A stretch of DNA of 47,603 nucleotides from the NCBI RefSeq assembly GCF_000523515.1, contig NZ_AWRU01000032.1, positions 364,825 through 412,427 of the forward strand. The letters are read 5' to 3'. This DNA comes from Pedobacter sp. V48. GTDB lineage: Bacteria; Bacteroidota; Bacteroidia; Sphingobacteriales; Sphingobacteriaceae. A program made the translations under genes and the position numbers. Of the stretch, positions 36,651-46,065 are shown piece after piece. The notes under the pieces were generated by a model. The model saw only the letters and a program-made list of their open reading frames with translations, was not told the origin of the DNA and ran no database searches. How positions within the stretch are numbered: the first letter of the stretch is position 1; each line of letters begins with the position of its first letter.

Positions 36651-37493
36651 ATGTTATTACCTACAGTGGGCATTGAACAGATCTTTAAACTTCCTTACAC
36701 AGGGGAAGACTTTAAGTTATTGCGTCATACACCCATCAATATGCCCTCTATTCCGCATGCGCATAAGCATGATTTTTATATGCTCCTTATTATAGATCAA
36801 GGTAGTGGCACTCATACTATAGATTTTAAAGAGCACAACGTTAATAACAAAATGGTGTTTTTTCTTGCACCCGGACAGGCCCATCAATGGGAGCTCTCTG
36901 AAAAAACATCGGGTTATCAGTTAATGTTTTCGCAGAAGTTTATGCTTCCGGGGAGTTTGCGGTTGCCATTTTTTAACTTGTCTGCCTCCCCTGTTCTTCA
37001 TCTTAAAAATGATCAATATCAGGATCTTGTTCAGGAGCTAGAGCAAATATTAAAGGAATTGACTACCCCAGGGCAATTTGAAACTGAATTAATTCAAACC
37101 AGGTTACAAATTGTACTGATCTTATTGAAAAGATGGTATTCAGACTGTTTTGATCTGCAGGACTCTACTACCGACAATCGTCTGATTAATAATTTCCTCA
37201 CACTTCTCGACCAGCATTATCCCGCCCGAAGTGAGGTATCGTTTTATGCCGAAGAGCTACATGTTACTGCTAATTATCTTAATCAAATTTGCAGGAAGAA
37301 ATCAGGAATAACTGCCGGAGACCTTATTCGAGAGCGAATTTTGCTTGAAGCAAAACGAATGCTGACATTAACAAACCTTGATATTAAAGAAATTGCCTAT
37401 TCTCTGGGGTTTAACGATACCTCTTATTTCTCCAGGTTTTTCAGAAAAAACACGAACGTTAGTCCCCAACAATTTCGAAAAACAAATAATTAG
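36651..37493 (+). CDS. AraC-family transcriptional regulator
   Basis: A 280-residue regulator. The N-terminal cupin-like domain opens with HAHKHDFYMLLIIDQGSGTH (~36-55), the effector-binding part. The C-terminal AraC domain carries FYAEELHVTANYLNQICRKK and DIKEIAYSLGFNDTSYFSRF. The start ATG 36651 is preceded by AGGATAAGGT. It is soluble, unlike the regulator at 32736. It may control the adjacent lipoprotein and acyltransferase genes, by position only. Confidence 0.88.
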   Translation: MLLPTVGIEQIFKLPYTGEDFKLLRHTPINMPSIPHAHKHDFYMLLIIDQGSGTHTIDFKEHNVNNKMVFFLAPGQAHQWELSEKTSGYQLMFSQKFMLPGSLRLPFFNLSASPVLHLKNDQYQDLVQELEQILKELTTPGQFETELIQTRLQIVLILLKRWYSDCFDLQDSTTDNRLINNFLTLLDQHYPARSEVSFYAEELHVTANYLNQICRKKSGITAGDLIRERILLEAKRMLTLTNLDIKEIAYSLGFNDTSYFSRFFRKNTNVSPQQFRKTNN

Positions 37494-37551
37494 TACCCTT
37501 ATTGTGATAATCAGTCCTATTTAGCTGAGGCTTTAAGAAGTAAATTTGCAT

Positions 37552-38226
37552 ATGAATTTCCGAATCTTATCTGTCATCATCCTTACTTGCATTGCAATGA
37601 ATGCTTGTTCGCAGAAAAAAAACATGGAACAAAACGAATTAGAGGTTTTTAAAATCATAGCGGCAAACGACAGCACTAAGCTATCGCAATGGCTTTCTGT
37701 AAATAAGAACACTGAACTGCGCAACAGCAAAGGAGAAACACCTTTGATGAATGCCACTTATGGCAATCGTATTATACTTGCAAAAATGCTGATCGATGCC
37801 GGAGCCAATGTAAACCAACAAGACAATATGCTAAACAGCCCTTTTCTATACGCTGGGGCTTCAGGTTATCTCGAAATACTTCAGCTTTGCTTAAAAGCGG
37901 GAGCGAATTATAAAGTGTTTAACCGGTATAACGGTACTGCGTTGATACCGGCATGCGAAAGGGGCCATATTGCAATAGTTACTGAATTACTAAAAGACAA
38001 AAACTATCCTATTGATCATATAAATAGATTAGGCTGGACAGCATTGCTGGAAGCCGTTATTTTAGGTGATGGAAGCGATAAGTATGTAAAAATTGTTCAG
38101 CTTCTGGTAAACGCTGGCTGCGACATTAGCATTAAAGATAAAGACGGCGTTGATGCAATTAGCCACGCCAAAAAAAGAAATTTTAAAGAAATAACAGCTG
38201 TTCTCGAAGAGGCAGCTAAGAAATAA
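37552..38226 (+). CDS. Ankyrin-repeat exported protein
   Basis: A 224-residue protein. I use ATG 37552; the frame could only be extended to a TTG at 37546. A lipoprotein-like signal ends AMNAC (Cys19). Four or five ankyrin repeats follow, for example ETPLMNATYGNRIILAKMLI and then DAGANVNQQD, and GTALIPACERGHIAIVTELL. These bind protein partners. It ends 9 bases before the amidohydrolase gene, so the two probably form an operon and may interact in the periplasm. Confidence 0.85.
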   Translation: MNFRILSVIILTCIAMNACSQKKNMEQNELEVFKIIAANDSTKLSQWLSVNKNTELRNSKGETPLMNATYGNRIILAKMLIDAGANVNQQDNMLNSPFLYAGASGYLEILQLCLKAGANYKVFNRYNGTALIPACERGHIAIVTELLKDKNYPIDHINRLGWTALLEAVILGDGSDKYVKIVQLLVNAGCDISIKDKDGVDAISHAKKRNFKEITAVLEEAAKK

Positions 38227-38235
38227 TCCTTCCTG

Positions 38236-39654
38236 ATGAAAAAACTAATATTCTCTATCGCTTTCCTTTTAACAATCTCTTGTGCATTTTCACAAAAAAA
38301 AGAGGCTGATATAATTATCAAATCAGCAAATATCATTGATGTTAAAACAGGCAAAATAATTTCCGGAAAGGCCGTAGCTATTAAAGATGGGATGATCATT
38401 AACGTGTTCAACGAAAAGCTAATCAGCGGATACAATTCAAAACAAATATTGGATGCAAAAGGCAAGTATCTGATGCCGGGCCTTTGGGATATGCACATGC
38501 ACTTTGGTGGTGGCGATTCTTTAATCAATGAAAATAAGAACCTATTACCGCTATTTCTGGCTTATGGCATTACAACGGTACGTGATGCAGCAGCCGATAT
38601 TAGCCCCAGTGTATTACAATGGAGAGATGAAATTGCTGCCGGAAAACTGCTTGGTCCATCCATTTTCACATCTGGACCTAAACTAGAGGGGTATAAATCT
38701 GTTTGGAAAGGTGATATTGAAGTTGGAAATACTAAAGAGATAGCGCAAGCCCTGGATTCTTTACAAAAAATGCGTGTTGATTTTGTTAAAATAACAGATA
38801 ATACGTTAAAGCCAGATCTCTTTTTAGAAGCTATAAAACTAGCCCGTAAGCATGGATATCGGGTGTCGGCACACATCCCAAGTGCCTTAACAATGGAGCA
38901 AATAGCAAATGCTGGTTTAAGCTCTGTCGAACATTTGAGCTATGCCCTTAAAGCCGGATCAAAAGTAGAAAAAGAGATCTCAGCTGAAGTTGCCGCAGGC
39001 ACTCTGAAAGGTAAAGCATTTAACCAAAAGGTAATGGATACTTTTGACGAAACAGCTGCCTTATCAACTTATAGAAATATGGCTAAACATGGCATGTATG
39101 TTACGCCAACACTTTCCCTAAACTATATCCTTACCTATTTTGAGAAAGACAATCATAAAAATGACAGCTACCTGCAGTATATAGGAAAAGGGCTACAGAA
39201 AACTTATGAAGGCCGTGTAAAAAGAGTTGAGCAAGATGACGCAGAAGCTGTTGCTTTCAGACATCAGCTGTTTGAAAAAACCGTAACCACGCTCCCACTT
39301 CTGCAAAAAGCTGGTGTAAAAATATTGGCCGGTACGGATGCGGGTTATTTAAATTCTTATGTATATCCTGGTATTGGCCTTCATAAAGAATTAGAATTGC
39401 TTGTGAAATATGGTTTAACTCCGTTACAAGCTTTGCAAGCATCTGTTATCAATTCACCAGATTTTCTTGGCAAAAAAGAGTATGGAAGCATTGCTCCGGG
39501 CAAAAAAGCAGATATATTATTACTTGACGAAAATCCTTTGAGCAACATAAGTGCTACTCAAAAGATTTTCACTGTAATTAAAGCAGGCAAAGTACTTAAC
39601 AGAAAGACCCTTGATGATATGCTTGAACAAGTTAAGCAGTTAAGTGCCCAATAG
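38236..39654 (+). CDS. Secreted amidohydrolase (imidazolonepropionase-like)
   Basis: A 472-residue metal-dependent amidohydrolase with a signal peptide ending CAFSQ. Ligands visible are the HMHF pair in PGLWDMHMHFGG, a possible carboxylated Lys in DFVKITD, His in VSAHIPS, His in SSVEHLSYAL, and the metal-binding Asp in LAGTDAGY. The C-terminal GSIAPGKKADILLLDENPL closes the composite beta domain. The family hydrolyses C-N bonds of dipeptides, hydantoins and similar; the exact substrate is unknown. It follows the ankyrin gene and converges with the beta-propeller gene 7 bases away. Confidence 0.9.
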   Translation: MKKLIFSIAFLLTISCAFSQKKEADIIIKSANIIDVKTGKIISGKAVAIKDGMIINVFNEKLISGYNSKQILDAKGKYLMPGLWDMHMHFGGGDSLINENKNLLPLFLAYGITTVRDAAADISPSVLQWRDEIAAGKLLGPSIFTSGPKLEGYKSVWKGDIEVGNTKEIAQALDSLQKMRVDFVKITDNTLKPDLFLEAIKLARKHGYRVSAHIPSALTMEQIANAGLSSVEHLSYALKAGSKVEKEISAEVAAGTLKGKAFNQKVMDTFDETAALSTYRNMAKHGMYVTPTLSLNYILTYFEKDNHKNDSYLQYIGKGLQKTYEGRVKRVEQDDAEAVAFRHQLFEKTVTTLPLLQKAGVKILAGTDAGYLNSYVYPGIGLHKELELLVKYGLTPLQALQASVINSPDFLGKKEYGSIAPGKKADILLLDENPLSNISATQKIFTVIKAGKVLNRKTLDDMLEQVKQLSAQ

Positions 39655-39661
39655 AAAGAGT

Positions 39662-40486
39662 CTATTTTAACTGGTATGCCATTACACTCTTCTTAAAAAA
39701 AGTGGGGATATAAACTATTTTTTTAACGGGATCATAACCAATATCAGCGGTATTTTTCTTTTCCAGATGAGTATCCAGCAATAGTTCAGAAGTACCATTA
39801 GCAAATACATAATAGATATAACCACCCCAGCATGAAAACAAGAAATCACCATTGCCAATTGGTTCAATTCCATCTCCACCAAAAGGCAACCCCGCTATCT
39901 TGATCATCTCTTTTTTTGCATTGGCTTTTAAAAGGTTTTTGCCTCCTCCAGCGATATAAAGATCGTCGCCAACTGCTTTGAGCCCATTTACCCCATCAAT
40001 ATTTTCCATGTAAACGACATCTTTATTGTTGGTGATCTGGTGGATTTTTTTTGTTTTAGAATCTGAGACATACACCACGCCTTTATCGCTAACTGTAATG
40101 TCATTTAAGAATGCTGATCCTTCAATTGGAATAGTAAGCTCAACCTTGTTTTTCGGGATATCAATAACTACTACATCGGTCAAATCTGCCACATACATTT
40201 TATTGCCATGTATGGCAAGTCCTTTTGGAGAGTTGAGGCCGGTAATCCAATCCAGATTAATCACTTTACCATTCATATCCAATTTACCTACCCCACCAAT
40301 TCCATCTTTCTTATCAGCACTATTGCCCATTATTGAAACATATATTACTCCTGCCTTAACATCGGGCAATACGGATTCAGGCAGATTAATTATACTGTCC
40401 GTTTCCCATATTTTTTCCAACTTATGCTGTGCATTAACGCATAGAGCCAACAACATTACAAAAGATAAACTCAAAAATTTTTTCAT
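39662..40486 (-). CDS. Exported SMP-30/NHL-like beta-propeller protein
   Basis: A 274-residue protein with a signal peptide ending LCVNAQ. Repeated beta strands of the type GLAIHGNKMYVADLTDVVVI and GLKAVGDDLYIAGG show a six-bladed propeller resembling SMP-30/gluconolactonase or NHL proteins. No lactonase metal site could be assigned, so enzymatic activity is uncertain. It diverges from the ebo operon across a 179-base shared upstream region. Confidence 0.8.
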   Translation of the reverse strand: MKKFLSLSFVMLLALCVNAQHKLEKIWETDSIINLPESVLPDVKAGVIYVSIMGNSADKKDGIGGVGKLDMNGKVINLDWITGLNSPKGLAIHGNKMYVADLTDVVVIDIPKNKVELTIPIEGSAFLNDITVSDKGVVYVSDSKTKKIHQITNNKDVVYMENIDGVNGLKAVGDDLYIAGGGKNLLKANAKKEMIKIAGLPFGGDGIEPIGNGDFLFSCWGGYIYYVFANGTSELLLDTHLEKKNTADIGYDPVKKIVYIPTFFKKSVMAYQLK

Positions 40487-40665
40487 AACAATTTCCTTAA
40501 AATAGAGACTTTTTCAATGAAATTACATAAAAACCAACACATTAGAAGTAATATTTTTGTGTACCCTATTTCTTTTTTTACAATACGACCTTATTAAATC
40601 GAGTTAATTATCTGTTTATTTGTATTTGTTAATTAAATACACACACAAATTTAATCTTCATTGTT

Positions 40666-41040
40666 ATGCTGCTTAGCATTTTAAACTCTATTTTTTGCAT
40701 CGCATTTATACTATTCGCGTATGTAAACCTTAATGATAAAGACTCATGGCTTTGGGTGCCTATCTACATGGTGGCTTCCATTTGTTGTGGATTTGCCATT
40801 TTTAATCTTTTTTCTCCTATCGTATACCTTGTCGCCATATCTTTCTATCTTATTTACGCAATCATCCTCTTTTTTGCAAAAGACGGAGTGCGTGACTGGA
40901 TAATGAAGTACCGAAGCCCAAGCTTAGTTGAAAGTATGCAGGCCACCAAACCTTATATAGAGAAAACCAGAGAATTTTTTGGCCTTCTGATTATAAGTGG
41001 TGCACTTGTTATTAACTATTTTGTGGCTATCAATTTATAA
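40666..41040 (+). CDS. TMEM220-like integral membrane protein
   Basis: A 124-residue protein with four hydrophobic segments (~3-20, ~28-46, ~48-68, ~103-121). The early YVNLNDKDSWLWVPIYM resembles the transmembrane 220 family. It ends 11 bases before eboA and is the first gene of that cluster, so it probably acts in the same pathway at the inner membrane. No catalytic motif is visible. Confidence 0.8.
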   Translation: MLLSILNSIFCIAFILFAYVNLNDKDSWLWVPIYMVASICCGFAIFNLFSPIVYLVAISFYLIYAIILFFAKDGVRDWIMKYRSPSLVESMQATKPYIEKTREFFGLLIISGALVINYFVAINL

Positions 41041-41051
41041 AAAAGAACATC

Positions 41052-41762
41052 ATGCTTTTGATAGATATAGAAGGGATAAAAAGCCTTAATGATCTTTTTC
41101 TGCAAATCATTAAACAAAACCTTAGCGGTGATGCCTTATTGTGGTTGGAGAATAAGGTTGAATTGATTAAGACAGAAGAAAAATCAATACAATTAAACCT
41201 TACGTTTTCACACTTACCAAGATTGGCTGGTAAACAGCCAATAGAGCTGCAGAAAAAGGATGAGGAAAAAATAAATGAGCTACTACCCGGCTTTTCATTA
41301 AATGGGTGGACTATTGATAGATTATCGCGGGTATGGCTGTTAATCCAAGTTCCTGCTGAGAATAAGGACGTATACATCAAAAAGATAAATGGATTATTTA
41401 TTGGCTCTGAAATGAACGAGCAAATTGCACTTTATTCTGCTTTGCCATTTTTAGCTTATGCTGAAGAATGGGTTGCCAGATGTGAGGATGGAATACGCAG
41501 TAATATTGGTACCGTATTAGAAGCCATTATGTACCACAATCCATACCCAGCTCATTTCCTTTCGGAAGGAGCATGGAACCAATTGGTGCTGAAAGCATTT
41601 TTTACGGAGAAAGATGTGAATCACATCATTGGATTAAAAGACAGATCAAACCAGGCATTATCGGATACTTTAAGCGACTATGTACAAGAACGTTTAGCCG
41701 CCCACAGAACTGTTAATCCGGAGATATACAAATTGATAGAACAAAAGAATCAGAAAATATAA
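41052..41762 (+). CDS. eboA: EboA domain protein
   Basis: A 236-residue soluble helical protein. The stretch GIRSNIGTVLEAIMYHNPYP (~156-175) followed by AWNQLVLKAFF is the signature of EboA proteins. The biochemical role of EboA is not known; in cyanobacteria the ebo genes are needed to move a scytonemin precursor to the periplasm. It follows the membrane gene by 11 bases and precedes eboB by 10, within one operon. Confidence 0.88.
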   Translation: MLLIDIEGIKSLNDLFLQIIKQNLSGDALLWLENKVELIKTEEKSIQLNLTFSHLPRLAGKQPIELQKKDEEKINELLPGFSLNGWTIDRLSRVWLLIQVPAENKDVYIKKINGLFIGSEMNEQIALYSALPFLAYAEEWVARCEDGIRSNIGTVLEAIMYHNPYPAHFLSEGAWNQLVLKAFFTEKDVNHIIGLKDRSNQALSDTLSDYVQERLAAHRTVNPEIYKLIEQKNQKI

Positions 41763-41772
41763 ATTTTGAATT

Positions 41773-42759
41773 ATGTGCTGTAATGATAATTTTCAGGAAA
41801 GAAATGAAGGAGAAAAAATTCAAACTTCTCTTGATTTGAATGACATCAGCGGGATGAAGTTTTTTGACCCGCATGTACACATGACCTCTCGTACTACAGA
41901 TGACTACCAGGCTATGGCCGATGCAGGAATTGTAGCTTTAATAGAGCCGGCTTTTTGGTTGGGTCAGCCGCGTACCGGAGTAGACAGTTTTACCGATTAT
42001 TATAGCAGCCTTATTGGTTGGGAAAGATTCAGGTCTTCACAATTTGGTATTAAGCATTATTGCACCATAGGTCTAAACTCTCGTGAGGCCAATAACGAAA
42101 AACTGGCAGAACAGGTAATGGAAATACTTCCTCATTTTATTTTTAAAGAAGGAGTAGTTGGTATAGGCGAAATTGGTTTTGATGATCAGACTGCTGCCGA
42201 AGAAAAATATTTCCGTTTACAATTGGAACTGGCAAAAGAATCAGGATTACCTGTGCAGATTCACACACCGCACAGAGATAAGAAAAAAGGCACGCAACGT
42301 AGTATGGATATTGCGATAGAGCATGGACTTTCTCCATATTCGGTAATTGTAGATCATAATAACGAAGAAACAGTTAAGGAAGTTCTTGACCGAGGCTTCT
42401 GGGCTGCATTTACCATTTATCCTTTTACCAAAATGGGCAATGAGCGCATGGTAGAAGTGGTAAAACAATATGGATCGGAAAGAATCATGATCAACTCAGC
42501 AGCAGACTGGGGCATTTCGGATCCACTTGCGGTACCTAAAACTGCGGCCTTAATGAAAAAATCGGGAATTAGCCTTGCTGATATTGAACTGGTGAGTTAC
42601 AGGAATGCTATAACGGCATTTGTACAAAGCGGACAAATTGATGAGAACGATTTTATTTCAGTTAAAAACATCGATCAAAGTCAGAAATTTGAAAGCAATT
42701 CGATTTTGCGTGGCGGGCAACAACCAAGAATAGATAAAAATTCTATCATCATTTCCTAA
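41773..42759 (+). CDS. eboB: TatD-like metal-dependent hydrolase EboB
   Basis: A 328-residue amidohydrolase-superfamily enzyme. It shows FDPHVHMTSR (H-x-H), GIGEIGFDD, IHTPHRDKK, IVDHNNEET and SAADWGIS, matching TatD metal ligands except for a less usual last box. The first ~28 residues (with a CC pair) are extra and the true start may lie at Met28. It sits between eboA and eboC, which supports the EboB assignment. The substrate is unknown. Confidence 0.85.
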   Translation: MCCNDNFQERNEGEKIQTSLDLNDISGMKFFDPHVHMTSRTTDDYQAMADAGIVALIEPAFWLGQPRTGVDSFTDYYSSLIGWERFRSSQFGIKHYCTIGLNSREANNEKLAEQVMEILPHFIFKEGVVGIGEIGFDDQTAAEEKYFRLQLELAKESGLPVQIHTPHRDKKKGTQRSMDIAIEHGLSPYSVIVDHNNEETVKEVLDRGFWAAFTIYPFTKMGNERMVEVVKQYGSERIMINSAADWGISDPLAVPKTAALMKKSGISLADIELVSYRNAITAFVQSGQIDENDFISVKNIDQSQKFESNSILRGGQQPRIDKNSIIIS

Positions 42760-42770
42760 TCAGGTATACA

Positions 42771-43658
42771 TTGAAAAAACTATTAGGATATATAAGGCTA
42801 ATGCGGCCTGCAAATGTCGTTACTTCGGTTGCAGACGTACTGGCGGGCATAGCTATTTCAGGTTCCTTTTCATTAACAGGATGGAGCAGTTTACAGCTAC
42901 CTGTTATACTGCTTTGCATCTCAACAATAGGTTTGTACAGTGGTGGCATTATCTTTAATGACGTTTATGATGCTGATCTGGATAAGATAGAACGTCCGGA
43001 ACGCCCAATCCCAAGTGGATTGATTAGCAAGAAGGCAGCTACCATATTTGGCGCAGTATTCTTCTTTATAGGAATTGCGGCGGCCAACCTTTTTGGCACA
43101 ACAACATCAGTAATTGCAGTATCTATTATGATTGCCTGCCTTACTTATAACAGGTGGGCGAAACATCATTCCATATTAGGCCCGCTGAATATGGGGCTAT
43201 GCCGTGGATTAAATCTGCTGCTAGGTGTAAGTATTATTAGTTCTCAGGTACAACAATGGTGGTTTTTAGCCCTTGTTCCTATTATCTATATTGCATCAAT
43301 TACCATGATTAGCAGAGGTGAAGTACACGGAGGAAACAAAAAGATGCTTTATTTTGCTGCGGTACTTTATGCTATAGTTATAGCCAGCATTCTTTTTTTC
43401 GCCACTACAAAAGGCGACTTACGTATCACATTGGTATTTATTGTACCTTTTGCTTTAATGATATTTATACCGCTGTTAAAAGCCATACAAAATCCAATAG
43501 GCCCAAACATAGGCAACGCAGTAAAAGCAGGTGTTATTGCATTAATACTAATGAACGCTGCCTGGGCTAGTGTCTTCGCCGACTGGAAAGTAGCCCTATC
43601 AATTGTTATTTTATTACCATTATCAATATTACTAAGTAAAGCATTCGCTGTTACTTAG
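42771..43658 (+). CDS. eboC: UbiA-family prenyltransferase EboC
   Basis: A 295-residue integral membrane prenyltransferase with about eight or nine hydrophobic segments. The first Asp-rich motif is NDVYDADLDKIERPERPIPSG (~63-83, quoted only in part: NDVYDADLD), where Mg2+-prenyl diphosphate binds; the second Asp-rich motif is reduced. It starts with TTG at 42771, giving MKKLLGYIRLMRPAN; the next start, ATG 42801, would remove the first conserved helix, so TTG is preferred. It lies 11 bases after eboB. Confidence 0.87.
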   Translation: MKKLLGYIRLMRPANVVTSVADVLAGIAISGSFSLTGWSSLQLPVILLCISTIGLYSGGIIFNDVYDADLDKIERPERPIPSGLISKKAATIFGAVFFFIGIAAANLFGTTTSVIAVSIMIACLTYNRWAKHHSILGPLNMGLCRGLNLLLGVSIISSQVQQWWFLALVPIIYIASITMISRGEVHGGNKKMLYFAAVLYAIVIASILFFATTKGDLRITLVFIVPFALMIFIPLLKAIQNPIGPNIGNAVKAGVIALILMNAAWASVFADWKVALSIVILLPLSILLSKAFAVT

Positions 43659-43674
43659 TCAGGAATTTTCAACT

Positions 43675-44853
43675 ATGAGTTATTTAGAACAGTCGTTTAG
43701 TGTAAAATTTGAGTATAAAATATACTTTACTGCTTCGCTATTTGATACAGGCAATCTCATCTTGGCAAACTTCTTTAAGGAGAAGCCTTCGGAGGCCTTG
43801 CGCAAAATATTTTTCGTACTGGACAAGGGTGTTGCCGATGCTCATCCTGACCTTGTACCATCAATTAAAGCTTACTTTGAGCAACATAAAGATGTGCAGC
43901 TGATTAAGGATATCATGATTGTTCCGGGCGGAGAAGCATCAAAAAATGACACTTCACTTTTTGACCAACTGGTTGAAGCAGTGAATGTTTATGGAATTGA
44001 CAGACATTCGTACATTGCTGCCATTGGAGGAGGCGCTGTACTTGATCTGGTTGGCTATGCGGCTGCAGTTTCGCACCGAGGTATTAAGCATATCCGTATC
44101 CCTACAACTGTACTTTCGCAAAACGACTCTGGCATTGGTGTTAAAAACGGCATCAATTACAATGGTAAAAAGAACTTTCTGGGCACTTTTGCTCCACCAT
44201 CAGCAGTATTCAATGATGACAAGTTTTTGCTTACGTTAAGCGATAGAGATTGGCGTTCGGGTATTTCTGAAGCCGTAAAAGTGGCACTTATCAAAGATCC
44301 AGAATTCTTCTACTGGATTGAAGATAATGCGGCACAATTGGTTGCACGGGACCTGGACACGATGAACTATTTGATCAAACGTTGTGCTCAATTGCACTTA
44401 AACCATATTGCAGGAGATGATCCATTTGAAACAGGATCAGCAAGACCCTTAGATTTTGGGCACTGGAGTGCGCATAAACTAGAGCAGCTAAGCAATTTCA
44501 GCGTTTTACATGGTGAAGCTGTGGCAATGGGTATTGCGTTAGATAGCACCTATTCTTTCCTGAAAGGGATGCTAACAGAAGAAAAATTACAGCGCATATT
44601 AAGTGTACTGCTTCACCTATCTTTTGATATTTCTAATCCATTTATCCAGATTAACGATACTGAATCTCCAATACTCCGTGGATTGACAGAATTTCAGGAA
44701 CATCTTGGGGGTAAACTTACCATTACCCTGCTTACTGATTTGGGTACCGGAAAAGAGGTGCATCAGATGGATCACCAGTTATTGATAGAGGCGAGCAACT
44801 ATGTTTTAAACTTTACCAGCACACACGCTGGTTTACCTATAAGTAACCACTAA
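43675..44853 (+). CDS. eboD: Sugar-phosphate cyclase (3-dehydroquinate synthase-like) EboD
   Basis: A 392-residue enzyme of the dehydroquinate synthase-like sugar phosphate cyclase group. NAD-binding is seen in AAIGGGAVLDLVGYAA, followed by RIPTTVLSQNDSGIGVKNGI. Metal ligands are in GISEAVKVALIKD (Glu), DFGHWSAHKLE and LHGEAVAMGIALD (His). Relatives close C7 sugar phosphates to cyclitols such as valiolones; its location in the ebo set suggests a cyclitol-type step rather than the shikimate pathway. It starts 16 bases after eboC and is followed by eboE after 2 bases. Confidence 0.88.
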   Translation: MSYLEQSFSVKFEYKIYFTASLFDTGNLILANFFKEKPSEALRKIFFVLDKGVADAHPDLVPSIKAYFEQHKDVQLIKDIMIVPGGEASKNDTSLFDQLVEAVNVYGIDRHSYIAAIGGGAVLDLVGYAAAVSHRGIKHIRIPTTVLSQNDSGIGVKNGINYNGKKNFLGTFAPPSAVFNDDKFLLTLSDRDWRSGISEAVKVALIKDPEFFYWIEDNAAQLVARDLDTMNYLIKRCAQLHLNHIAGDDPFETGSARPLDFGHWSAHKLEQLSNFSVLHGEAVAMGIALDSTYSFLKGMLTEEKLQRILSVLLHLSFDISNPFIQINDTESPILRGLTEFQEHLGGKLTITLLTDLGTGKEVHQMDHQLLIEASNYVLNFTSTHAGLPISNH

Positions 44854-44855
44854 TA

Positions 44856-46064
44856 ATGAAAGTTAACACTGGCCATTTAACTTATTGCACAAACATACAT
44901 CCGGGTAAAAACTGGGACGACGATTTTAAAGCCCTACAAGAGAATTTTCCTGTTATCAAACAATCGGTTTCTCCAAACGAGCCACTTGGCCTAGGACTTA
45001 GATTGTCTAATACCTCTAGTCTTGAATTGATTAAAGAAGATGCTTTAACTGAATTTAAGCACTGGCTTGAGGAAAATGACGCCTATGTTTTTACCATGAA
45101 TGGTTTCCCTTATGGCGAATTTCACCGTACTGTGGTTAAAGAAGATGTACATACACCTGATTGGACAACAGACGCGCGAAGAGAATATACCATCAGACTT
45201 TTTAATATTCTCCAATCCATATTGCCTGAAGGTATGAATGGGGGAATTTCTACATCACCACTTAGTTACAGGCACTGGTTTAAGACTGATGAGGATTTTG
45301 CGCAGGCAAAGCACACTGCTACCTTAAATGTAATAGAGGTTATAAAGGAACTGATTAAGATTAATGAGCAAACAGGCAAAATCATGCACCTTGATCTGGA
45401 ACCTGAACCTGATGGCATACTGGAAACCGGAAGAGAATTTATAGACTGGTTTGAGAAAGATCTGCTACCACTTGGCATTCCGGCTATTGAAAGTTCATTT
45501 AATGTTCCTGGCATTGAAGCCGAATCATTAATTAAAAAACACCTTTGCCTTTGCTACGATGTTTGTCACTTTGCTATAGGTTATGAAGCTCATGATGAGG
45601 TTCTAAAAGAACTTGAAGCAAAAGGCATTAAAGTAGGCAAAATACAGATCAGTGCCGCTTTAAAAGCAAATCTTGATAGATCAGAAGCAGAAAGAGAAAT
45701 CATAAAGAACAGCTTTCAGACCTTTAATGAGCCAACCTATCTGCATCAGGTAGTAGCCTTAAAGAAAGATGGTGGGCTGATTCGTTATTCGGACCTTACT
45801 CCTGCTCTTAATGACTTTGAAAACCAGGAGGCCATGCAATGGAGAGCACATTTCCATGTCCCAATATCAATTAAAGAGATCGGATTGTTACAATCTACTC
45901 AGGATGATATTACTACCGTTCTGGAACTTCAAAAGAATGCACCTTTTACTGACCATCTGGAAGTAGAAACTTATACCTGGGAAGTATTACCGGAGCAATT
46001 AAAATTACCGATTGCCCAATCTATCAGTAATGAACTGAACTGGGTAATTAAAACGAACATATAA
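44856..46064 (+). CDS. eboE: Metabolite traffic protein EboE
   Basis: A 402-residue TIM-barrel protein related to xylose isomerase-like sugar isomerases/endonuclease IV. It begins HLTYCTNIHPGKNWDDDFKA, the characteristic EboE start, and continues with a GLGLRLSN strand. Metal-site candidates are HLDLEPEPDG and LCYDVCHFAIG. Its reaction is not known. It is tightly coupled, 2 bases after eboD and 1 base before eboF. Confidence 0.88.
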   Translation: MKVNTGHLTYCTNIHPGKNWDDDFKALQENFPVIKQSVSPNEPLGLGLRLSNTSSLELIKEDALTEFKHWLEENDAYVFTMNGFPYGEFHRTVVKEDVHTPDWTTDARREYTIRLFNILQSILPEGMNGGISTSPLSYRHWFKTDEDFAQAKHTATLNVIEVIKELIKINEQTGKIMHLDLEPEPDGILETGREFIDWFEKDLLPLGIPAIESSFNVPGIEAESLIKKHLCLCYDVCHFAIGYEAHDEVLKELEAKGIKVGKIQISAALKANLDRSEAEREIIKNSFQTFNEPTYLHQVVALKKDGGLIRYSDLTPALNDFENQEAMQWRAHFHVPISIKEIGLLQSTQDDITTVLELQKNAPFTDHLEVETYTWEVLPEQLKLPIAQSISNELNWVIKTNI

Positions 46065-46065
46065 G

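Noticed and set aside
43675..44853. Shikimate-pathway aroB
   Set aside because: The fold matches but the gene is embedded in an ebo operon and carries ebo-type neighbours, so a housekeeping dehydroquinate synthase is less likely.
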